Origin: Liquidambar formosana
Taxonomy: Eukaryota > Streptophyta > Magnoliopsida > Saxifragales > Altingiaceae
Length of the DNA stretch: 64,000 bases
Reading direction: 5' to 3'
Assembly: GCA_039720395.1 (NCBI GenBank)
Contig: JBBPBK010000128.1
Coordinates: 124,001 to 188,000, forward strand
Numbering within the stretch: the first letter of the stretch is position 1; each line of letters begins with the position of its first letter. The translations under genes were made by a program, and so were the position numbers. Below are positions 55,753 to 64,000 of the stretch, one piece after another. The notes under the pieces were generated by a model. It had not been told where the DNA came from and searched no databases. It worked only from the letters and a program-made list of their open reading frames with translations.

Positions 55753-56310
55753 ATGGCTTCATCTTCTGCTTCCCACAATCGCCCAAACCTGAACGTGGTG
55801 CCAAAACCAAAAGTTTGGCAACCAATATTCTTAAACTCCCGGTACCAACCTATCACAGTCAATGATTCCCTTATGTATAATTTTACAAATGCCACAGCAG
55901 TGGCTGTAAATCTCGTTACTCCTTGTGACGAGAGGATTCTGAGTGAAAGGTCTGATATGGACGTTATGAGAGATTCCATGGCTCTAAGTATCCAAGCTGC
56001 TACAGTCACTTCCAACATGGCTCGGCGTTTGCACGCCAGGACTATGGAAGTGCAAGGGTTAAGAAATCAAGTACTAAACCTTCAGCAACTGCTTACTGGG
56101 TCCCATCGGAGGATGAGGATCTTGAGAGTAGAGAACAGAGAACTGAAAAGACTGGTGGACTCCTATGCTAGGGGTCATGAACCCAGAGTTGTGGAGCTAG
56201 AAGGGCTCGATGATCAAATTCGGGGGCAACTTGAAAGACTCTCGGATAGGGTTCAGAGAGAATCTAGTGTTGATTCTCCCAATCCTTCTCAGAATGCTAC
56301 TATGGAGTAG
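55753..56310 (+). CDS. Antisense ORF in the gypsy 3' region, coiled-coil protein
   Basis: 185 codons, opposite strand to the retrotransposon genes. The start at 55753 is preferred (MASSSASHNRPNLNV, good plant context 'cccatggct'); an in-frame upstream Met at 55633 would add 40 residues. Residues about 60-155 are rich in heptad-like Leu/Ile/Met/Val (LRNQVLNLQQLLTGSHRRM, then ILRVENRELKRLV), suggesting a coiled coil. The rest is Ser/Asn rich. No catalytic motif. Extra antisense ORFs near the 3' end are known in some plant Tat-lineage gypsy elements, but I do not know this protein. The frame is intact while gag and pol are broken. Confidence 0.65.
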   Translation: MASSSASHNRPNLNVVPKPKVWQPIFLNSRYQPITVNDSLMYNFTNATAVAVNLVTPCDERILSERSDMDVMRDSMALSIQAATVTSNMARRLHARTMEVQGLRNQVLNLQQLLTGSHRRMRILRVENRELKRLVDSYARGHEPRVVELEGLDDQIRGQLERLSDRVQRESSVDSPNPSQNATME

Positions 56311-56330
56311 CATTTTTCTTCTCTCTCTCT

Positions 56331-56374
<44 letters not shown>

Positions 56375-57078
56375 TTTTTGGTTTTTGTTATTGCTGCTAC
56401 TAGAATGAAAATGGTTTTATTTGCTAAACTCAAAAAACAAACAGATAAAATAGCACACAAAATGAATGAACACAACAAAGTACTATTCATAAATAGATAA
56501 CACACTGGAATACTTAGCACAACTTCTAAACAGACAAATCAAAATAAAATAAAAATAATAATTATCGAAAATACAAAACGTACACTAGCAACAAATAACA
56601 TGGCAAAATTTCAAGAAAGACCAGAAATGGGACCACTGGCATAATTGGAATCTCCTCATGTACACAATATTCCAATATCCAGAAGATGAGTGGAATGACA
56701 ACTAGGTACCACGGGAGCATGAAAGTGAAAAACCCATTCATCATTGCAGAGATGAGGGTTTTAGGGAGGAATAGCCATGATATTTATAGAAAAGTCCTTT
56801 TTTTTTTTTTTTTTTTTTTAATTTTCTTTTTACAACACCAAAATTCCCTCCCCACAACTTAAAATTTACATTGTCCTCAATGTAAACAATGAAAAACAAA
56901 GTAATAGAAATCGTGGAGAGTACCTTTAATAGAAAACAAACAAGCCTGCAAAATTGATTAGCTGTGAAAAATAAACTCATCAAAAAAATAAAACACACAA
57001 AGAAAATAGGTTAGACAAAATAAATAAATAAATAAATAAATGGTCTTTTAAAGCCAGATTCCAAGGCTATTAGTGAAT
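56311..57078 (-). other. Gypsy 3' region between pol and antisense ORF
   Basis: Long pyrimidine run on the plus strand (CT then T, 56318-56373), another T-run at 56799-56819 and (TAAA)n at 57020-57040. A minus-strand frame at 56744-56562 is hydrophobic (FFTFMLPWYLVVIPLIFWIL), but short and unsupported. Confidence 0.5.
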
Positions 57079-58281
57079 TTAAATAGTAAGATATTCAGGA
57101 TCCACCAAATTTATGGATTCAATGAGTTCTTTATCTATGTCTCCTTCCACATATGGTTTTAGTCTTTGGCCATTGACCTTAAACATAGAACCATCATGTG
57201 GATTTAAAATTTCAACAGCACCATGGGGAAAAACCTGGTTAACAACAAAAGGGCCGTCCCATCTAGATATCAACTTACCAGGAAAGAAGCGCAACTTAGA
57301 GTTGAAAAGCCACACCTTTTGATTGGGTTCAAAGGACTTTCTGTTGATGTGTTTATCATGAAAAGCTTTAGTCCTATTCTTGTAAATCCTAGCATTCTCA
57401 TACGCATCATTACGTATCTTTTCCAATTCACTGATTTGAAGTTTTCGGTGTGAGCCCGCATCAGCTAAATCAAAGTTAAACTTCTTCGCAACCCAAAGTG
57501 CCCTGTGTTCTAGCTCAACTGGTAAATGACAAGCTTTACCAAACACTAAACGGTACGGGAACATACCTATGGGAGTTTTATAGGTAGTAGGATACGCCCA
57601 CAAAGCATCATTCAAGCGTAAGGACCAGTCTTTTTTATCAGGTCTAACCGTTTTCTGAAGGATGTTTTTGATTTCCCTGTTAGAAACTTCGACTTGTCCA
57701 CTAGTTTGGGGATGATATAGGGTGGCAACTTTATGGGTCATGGAGTACTTGTGAACCAAAGCCTCAAAAGGCCGATTGTTAAAGTGTTTACCCCCATCAC
57801 TAATTATAGCGCGCAAAAAGCCAAAACGACAAAAGATATTGTCTTGAAGGAATTTGACCACAACCTTGTGGTCATTTGTTTTTGTGGCGATCGCTTCCAC
57901 CCATTTTGACAGATAATCTACCCCAACCAGAATGTACTCAAAGCCAAAAGAAGATGGAAATGGACCCATGAAATCAATACCCCAAACATCAAAGATTTCC
58001 ACCACTAGGATGGGATTCAGAGGGATCATGTCACGTCGAGAAATGGACCCCATTTGTTGACATCTTTCACAGGCATGACAAAATGCATGGGCATCTTTGA
58101 ATAAAGTAGGCCAATAAAACCCACTTTGCAAGACTTTAGCAGCAGTCTTCTTCCCACTAAAATGCCCTCCACAAGCAAGGGAATGACAAAAGGTGAGGAT
58201 ACTATTGGTTTCATTTTCTGGGACACATTTTCGAATCACTTGATCTGGGCAATATTTGAATAGCTCTGGATCCTCCCACAA
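57079..58281 (-). pseudogene. Gypsy integrase region of pol
   Basis: 400 residues in one open frame. Order: zinc-binding domain ([19 protein letters not shown], then CHACERCQQ), core with [10 protein letters not shown] (first Asp), ISDGGKHF (second Asp), and [12 protein letters not shown] (Glu), spaced about 35 residues after the second Asp, then the C-terminal domain ([17 protein letters not shown]). Active-site residues look intact. It is separated from RNase H by an in-frame TAA at about 58318-58320, so it would not be made as part of pol without readthrough. Confidence 0.9.
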
Positions 58282-58317
58282 GTAAAACTTAACTTGGGAA
58301 AAAAATCGATCTTTGTC

Positions 58318-60423
58318 TTACTTAGACCAATGAGGTGGGATTTGACCAACTGCAAGATAATTCACAATATGAGCAAACCATGGTAATTTAACATGAGAAA
58401 CCTCAAATAATTGCTCATCTGGGAAAGAATCTGGTATTGGTAAGTTGGTACCAAAATGTTCAACTAGAATCCGAGACAAATGATCTGCAACCACATTTTC
58501 TGACCCCTTTTTATCCCGAATCTCCAAATTAAACTCTTGTAGCAACAAGATCCATCTAATGAGGCGAGGTTTAGTGTCTTTTTTGGACAGTAAATACCGT
58601 AAAGCGGTATGATCAGAGAACACTACAACCTTGGATCCTAAGAGATAGGATCGAAATTTATCAAGGGCAAATAATACAGCTAATAATTCTTTTTCTGTTG
58701 TGGTATAATTCAATTGAGCATCAGAAAGAGTTTTACTAGCGTAGTATAAGACATAGGGTTTTTTATTCACCCGTTGCCCCAAGACTGCACCAACTGCATA
58801 GTCGGATGCATCACACATAATCTCAAATAGGAGTGACCAGTTGGGTGGTTGAATGATGGGAGCAGTGGACAATAATGAGCGAAGTTTCTCAAAGGCTTCC
58901 AAACAGGCTTTATCAAAGGTAAATGGTACATCCTTGACAAGAAGATTGCATAAGGGTCGAGAGATTTTGCTAAAGTCTTTGATGAATCGACGATAGAATC
59001 CTGCATGACCAAGAAAAGATCGCACTTGCCTAACAGATGCTGGGGGAGGAAGGCTAGAGATGAGATCAACCTTGGCTTTATCTACTTCTATCCCCCTAGA
59101 AGACACAATATGTCCCAAAACAATTCCTTTTTGAACCATGAAATGACTCTTTTCCCAACTCAAAACAAGATTTGTCTCTATGCAACGTTTAAGAACATTA
59201 GAGAGATTTTGGAGACAATCATCAAAAGTGATCCCAAAAACTGAGAAATCATTCATGAAAACTTCAAGAAATTTCTCCACCATGTCAGAGAAAATAGACA
59301 GCATACACCCCTGAAAAGTAGCAGGTGCATTACATAAGCCAAAAGGCATACGCCTATATACAAATGTGCCAAAAGGACAGGTGAAAGTTGTTTTCTCTTG
59401 GTCATCAGGAAAAACAGGTACTTGGTTATATCCAGAATAACCATCTAGAAAGCAGTAGAAGCTTTGGCCTGCTAACCTCTCTAGGATTTGATCGATGTAG
59501 GGTAGAGGGAAATGGTCTTTTCTAGTTACCAAATTGAGCTTCCGATAATCAATGCAAACACGCCAACCTGTTGTTGTACGTGTTGGAACTAATTCACTAT
59601 GTTCATTTTTAACAACAGTAATTCCTGACTTCTTGGGCACCACTTGAGTAGGATTTACCCATTTACTATCTGAGATGGGGTATATGATACCTGCATCTAA
59701 TAACTTCACAACTTCTTTTTTTACAACCTCCTTCATGTTAGGATTTAACTTCCTTTGCATTTCACGAATTGGCTTGGTATTCTCCTCAAGATGAATGCGG
59801 TGCATGCAAATGGAAGGGTCGATCCCTTTTAAATCAGCTACAGACCATCCTATAGCACCCATATGTTCTTTAAGCATGCTCATAAGTTGACTTTCCTGTT
59901 CAGTAGTCAAGTTAGATGCTATAATGACTGGAAGGGTGTCATCAGGTCCTAAGAATGCATACTTAAGTGTATCGGGGAGTGGCTTCAACTCAAGTTTGGG
60001 AGGCACTTCAGTGGAAGGAAGGGTAGGTTCACTAGACAATGGAGGCAAAGACTCAAATTTGGATTTCCAAGGTGCATGATCCTGGAGGGGTGGTAGTTCA
60101 AGCATAGCATTCACTTCCTCAATAGATTTTTCAATATCAAACTCATCATAGCCAAAATGAGCTAGACATGCTTCCAATGGATCCTCGGTTAAAATGTAGG
60201 GTAAAGCTTCTTCAACTAAACCATCGATGACATCTACTGCAAAACAATCATCCTCCTTGGAAGGTTGTTGAGCAGCATTAAACACATTTAGCCTTGCTTT
60301 CATGTTACCAAAGGACACGTCCATCACTCCAGACCTACAATTGATGCAAGCATTAGCTGTAGCTAAGAAAGGGCGACCTAAGATGACGGGAATTTGTTTT
60401 CCTGGATTGCATACTGGTTCCAT
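58318..60423 (-). pseudogene. Gypsy reverse transcriptase and RNase H, active site altered
   Basis: 701 residues in one frame. Begins just after protease ([14 protein letters not shown]); RT with [56 protein letters not shown] and the catalytic box read as FMNDFSVFG. The family box has two Asp, so here the first is Asn. RNase [42 protein letters not shown] (Asp, Glu, Asp, Asp all present). Ends at TAA 58318-58320. The Asn change alone should abolish polymerization. Confidence 0.92.
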
Positions 60424-60424
60424 A

Positions 60425-60880
60425 TCAAGAATAAGAAAGTCTACAGGGAAAGTAGAACCTATCTACCTTAACAAGAACATCCTCAATTATTCCACGTGGC
60501 ACCTTAACAGATCTATCAGCTAATTGCAAAGTAACTGATGTTGGTTTCAACTCACCTAGCCCAAATTGCTCATATACCGAATAAGGAAAGAGATTAACAC
60601 TTGCCCCTAAGTCTAAGAGTGCCCTGTCTATGGAATGATTTCCTATCACACATGAGATGGTAGGAGCACCTGGATCCTTAGACTTGGGAGGAGTACTATT
60701 TTGCAAAATGGAACTCACTTGCTCGGTTAGAAACACCTTTTTGGACACTTGTGCCCGAGTCTTGCGCTTTTGAGTGCAAAGGTCTTTGAGAAATTTGGCA
60801 TAGGATGGAATTTGTTTGATGGCATCAAGAAAGGGAAGATTGATTTTCACTTGTTTGAACATTTCCATCATATCTTCCAT
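60425..60880 (-). pseudogene. Gypsy gag end and aspartic protease (frameshifted)
   Basis: Overlaps the gag frame by a few bases. Early part KINLPFLDAIKQIPSYAKFL then KDLCTQKRK is the region typical of Athila/Tat gag-pro; protease follows: ALLDLGASVNLFPYSVYEQF (catalytic Asp in D-L-G-A), QLADRSVKVPRGIIEDVLV. It ends in a wrong-frame tail (CRLSYS) because of a one-base insertion in a C-run near 60445; the next segment reads on in another frame from about 60423. Confidence 0.85.
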
Positions 60881-62625
60881 AGATGTTCCTTATTTCCAAA
60901 AGGAGAAGGTGCATTAAGACAAGTAGGAAAAGGAGCTTTTGGCAAATATGGTGTTGCCATAGGATTTGGTGATGTGGAAAGAGATGGAGGAGGATCCTTC
61001 TTTGATTCATTTATTTTTTCAATCCCTGAATCCTTGGACTTGCTAACTGACTGGCCATTCTTTTCCTCATCCACTCCAGGCCTAGTATCAATCACTTGCC
61101 CATCCCTTAAGGTCACGATTGCCTTTGCTTGCTCTTGGTAAGCGGCATCAGCCTGTGAATTTTCTATGGAATATTGACCCTTAGGATTGTTCACTGGTTG
61201 GCTTGGAAGTTTTCCCTTTTCTCGTCTACTAAGAGCATTTGCTAATTGCCCGATTTGGGCTTCAAGCTTGGCTATTGATTGAGTATGGGAATGCAGCATT
61301 TGTGTGTTGGCCTCAAGTCCTTGAAGGCCTTGCAATACTCTCTCCTCAAAAGATGGATTTCTTGGAAGTGGAAGATTAGAGTGTGGGAATGGCTGCTGTG
61401 GTTTAGTAGGTTGATAACTAGAAGGGTTGAGAGTATGAGGCACATTTGGCCTTTGAGATTGGGCAAATGAATTCCCTGGAGCTTGTTTCCAAGAAAAATT
61501 GGGGTGGTTTCTCCATCCCGGGTTATAGGTATTAGAGAAAGGATCATTACCCGGTCTAGAGAATCCTTGAGCAGCATTGACTTGTTCTTGGACAAACTCA
61601 GGGAATTGGGAAGCCATTGGGCATTCACTTATGAAGTGAGCACAGCTAGAACATAAAGCACATTCTTCTTGTAAGGTGGGAGGCTGAGAAGATGTTGTAG
61701 GGATTTGTCCTATGGACAACAATTGATCAAGCTTTTTAGATAAAGCATCCACTTTCCCATAGATATCTATGGAGTGCCCTACTTCATAGATACCTCCTCT
61801 CTTTTGAGAACTAGAAGATGTTGGTTTTTCACTCCTAGAGGCCGCAACATGTTGAAAAGAATTCTCACTAAGGTTCTCAAACAATTCCCAAGCCTCATTT
61901 TCACTTTTCATCATGAAAGTCCCACCACAAGAGGCATCCACCATTTGACGGTGATTTGTGGATAAACCATCATAAAAGCATTGAACCAGTTGCCACTTGG
62001 GCACTGCATGGTGAGGACATTTACGAATGAGGTCTTTGAATCTCTCCCAAGTCTCATGAAATTGCTCACCATCGAGTTGTGAGAAACTCGTGATAGCTCG
62101 CCGAATTTGGTTGGTCTTGCTTATGGGAAAATACTTCTTTAAAAATTCTTGTTGCATTTGTTCCCACGTGGTAATTGTGTTGCCTTATAAGGAGTTAAGC
62201 CAGTTTTTTGCATTATCCTTAAGTGACAATGGAAACAGCCTCAATCTGAGAGCATCATCAAAAAAATTTGAAAATTTGATTGTAAAACAGATTTCGAGGA
62301 ATTCATCAAGATGCTTATAAGGGTTTTCATTTCTCAGTCCGTAGAAAGATAGAAGCATTTGGATCACACTGGACCTAATCTCATATTGAGCAGCAGCTAC
62401 AGTAGGTAGCCGAATGCAGGAAGGTGATGTGTATGTGGAGGGGGTGAAGTACTCCCTCAATGGCTTGGGCATGTCTTGGTTTTTTGTATTCATGATTTTA
62501 AGTATACCAATAGTCTTATTAGATTGTGAAGACAGTCTAATAGTCCTAAGGGTGTACTCTATCTCAGAGTCAAAGGGTACTAAGTCAGGAAACAAAGAAC
62601 AACGTCTATGCATACAACACCTCAA
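60868..62625 (-). pseudogene. Gypsy gag with internal stop
   Basis: Two open parts in the same frame, 62625-62185 and 62157-60868, split by a TAA at about 62184-62186. Part 1: IQMLLSFYGLRNENPYKHL and LRLRLFPLSLKDNAKNWLNS (retrotrans_gag). Part 2: FLKKYFPISKTNQIRRAI, FHETWERFKDLIRKCPHHAV, then LVQCFYDGLSTNHRQMVDAS, a CALCSSCAHFISECPM knuckle-like motif, a Pro/Asn/Gln-rich stretch and TQSIAKLEAQIGQLANALSR (coiled coil). The start is uncertain; the Met at 62625 is the first of the frame. The frame then shifts near 60870-60880 into protease. Confidence 0.88.
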
Positions 62626-62798
62626 AACTCTTTTTTAAAATTTTTTATTATTTCATTTTTTTTAATTTTTTTTGTGCAGCTGCAAGAAAACAAGAATAAT
62701 TACAACAAGGTAATATATTTGAAAGATAAAATGAAATAAATAAAGTAAAACAGGCGGTACAACCATCCTTGAAAAGAAAATAAAAGAAAAGAGAGAAA

Positions 62799-62849
<51 letters not shown>

Positions 62850-63176
62850 TAGGCGGTAAAACCGGCCATAATAATGATAATAATAACAATAATAATAATA
62901 ATACTAAAATTAAATAAATAAAATAAAACAGGCGGTACAACCGTCCTTGAATAGTTAGTCAAGTTATGTTAGTTGTCAAATTAGGAAGGCAGTACAACCG
63001 TCCTTGAATAGCATTAAAATTTTTTTATTTTTTATTTTTTAGCCTAATGTCTGCTCGTCTATGTAGTCTACCAATTACCTGCACATGAAAAAAATAAAAT
63101 TAGTAAAAACAAAAAATTCTAAACTAAGAATTATAGTAGAATATCAATTCTCTAATTAACGCAATCGCACTGACAG
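62626..63176 (-). other. Gypsy leader with repeated 'ggcggtacaaccgtcc' motif
   Basis: Untranslated leader between primer site and gag. It contains a (TA)n run (about 62801-62846) and four related copies of a 16-20 nt motif at about 62751 ('ggcggtacaaccatcc'), 62853 ('ggcggtaaaaccggcc'), 62931 ('ggcggtacaaccgtcc') and 62988 ('ggcagtacaaccgtcc'). Their role is unknown; packaging or dimerization is one idea. Confidence 0.7.
62801..62846. repeat. (TA)n microsatellite in the gypsy leader
   Basis: An uninterrupted run of alternating TA, about 46 bp. Confidence 0.9.
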
Positions 63177-63194
63177 TCCCCGGCAACGGCGCCA
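63177..63194 (-). other. Primer-binding site of the gypsy element
   Basis: The minus strand reads TGGCGCCGTTGCCGGGGA, complementary to the 3' end of Asp-tRNA as used by Athila-type elements. Six bases separate it from the LTR start at 63201. Confidence 0.88.
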
Positions 63195-63200
63195 AAAATT

Positions 63201-64000
63201 TGATCGTGTCAAAATCAATTACCCGTAGGATGCAAAAAAATTTGTATATAGTGGTAGTACGGGTGTCGTACCACAGGGACTGTACTAGGATTATTTTAAT
63301 TTTGAAAACTGAATACTAAAATAATTCAAAAAGATGATTTTTGTAGTTTTGAATTCTACGGAATGCAAGCAAAATAAATTTATATTTTCTTTAAGAAAAG
63401 AAATACTTAGGGTCTCGAATCCACCACTAATCTTGTATAAAAATGCTCTTATTGTAACGTGTTTCAAGAAGTTATTATTTGGTATGAGCAAGACCCATTG
63501 TAGCTACAAGCCCAATGACATCATCAAGAAAGGTTCATATATTTGTAAATTAGGCATAACTCATCAAAGATATAGTATGTACCGTCTCACCTACTCTACT
63601 CTAAACTAATTTGTGCGCACGACTCATCTTGTCTAAACATGAATCATCTTCATCTTCAAATATATATATAGTGAAAACCATTGCATAACCATTGTATTTA
63701 AAATCACAAAAATTAAACACAATTTGAGATAAAAACACTAAAACCAATTGTATTAATAATACAATCCTCCTAGTTATGCAATCTTTATACACAAATAATC
63801 AAATCAACAACACAATACAATAAAATACACAATACTTGATTAGGGCTTCATCTCCCCCATAGGACAAAGATTAGTTGGCCATGTAGATAACCAAGAACTA
63901 GTCTCTCCCCTTTGCCGTCTTTGTACCTCCTCCTCTTTTCCTCCCCTTTTTTCCCTTTGTTATGTGAATTCCCTTGGTATTTATAGGAGATGGAGGAAGA
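63201..64000 (-). repeat. 5' LTR of the Athila-like element, partial
   Basis: Aligns with 52762-53562 with scattered substitutions (for example 'tgatcgtgtc' against 'tgatcatatc'). The outer end lies beyond the window. Confidence 0.92.

Larger units (their letters stand above)
52762..64000 (-). mobile_element. Athila-like Ty3/gypsy retrotransposon, 5' LTR cut by window end
   Basis: Order on the minus strand: 5' LTR (63201 onward, 800 bp visible), Asp-tRNA primer site, leader, gag, protease, reverse transcriptase, RNase H, integrase, long 3' region with an antisense frame, polypurine tract, 3' LTR (52762-54136). RT before integrase is the gypsy order. PBS, RT box context (DFSVFG) and LTR size fit the Athila lineage. 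The visible LTR overlap differs at only a few percent of sites by eye, so the insertion is fairly recent. The element is defective (stops, frameshifts, RT active-site change). Confidence 0.9.

Noticed and set aside
55704..56018. Minus-strand frame opposite the antisense ORF
   Set aside because: Same bases as 55753-56310; it has no start context or family features and is shorter. It is also not env-like.

Overview
The window looks like AT-rich intergenic DNA from a plant nuclear genome, most likely a dicot. It holds Ty1/copia, Athila-type Ty3/gypsy and L1-type LINE sequences with plant hallmarks (UBN2-type gag, plant LINE zf-RVT tails, an Asp-tRNA primer site next to an Athila-like pol). It also holds many short hAT, Mutator-like, Harbinger-like and Helitron elements and one plant F-box gene. 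I see no intact conserved host gene, rRNA, tRNA or CRISPR array. Species cannot be named from the sequence.

Layout. 1-5330: a decayed copia element on the minus strand, its left LTR cut by the window edge. 5331-22875: a six-unit tandem array (about 2.1-2.3 kb per unit once insertions are removed). Each unit carries two exon-like blocks on the plus strand: 'alpha' (exactly 75 nt in five copies) and 'beta' (poly-glutamate rich, 165-195 nt in four copies, always a multiple of three). Both are flanked by AG/GT splice-like sites in several copies. LINEs, a copia relic, a Helitron and a hAT MITE have inserted into the array. I recognise no known family for these exons; this is the main candidate for something undescribed. 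22876-31100: non-coding DNA with MITEs, a fold-back structure and repeats. 31106-33133: a solo LTR with a 5-bp target duplication, nested in a probable older LTR. 33250-38250: nested Mutator-like and hAT-like elements and LINE fragments. 38817-45645: a tandem segmental duplication whose two copies act as filled and empty sites for a Helitron, a Harbinger-like MITE and another MITE. 45327-46542: an F-box gene on the minus strand with two frameshifts and a stop; its last exon was copied into the upstream duplicate. 46706-50007: four MITEs with clear target duplications. 50536-52740: a LINE with ORF1 but no ORF2. 52762-64000: a nearly complete Athila-like gypsy element on the minus strand, its 5' LTR cut by the window end. 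It carries an antisense coiled-coil ORF where an env-like gene is usually expected.

How it fits together. Most coding sequence is broken transposon protein. The array keeps reading-frame-compatible exons and variable splice-site quality, so it could be part of a long repetitive gene or its decayed remains. Copia inserted at the very start of the first visible unit, so the array probably continues to the left. The gypsy element is young by LTR similarity but disabled by two stops, two frameshifts and a catalytic Asp-to-Asn change in reverse transcriptase.
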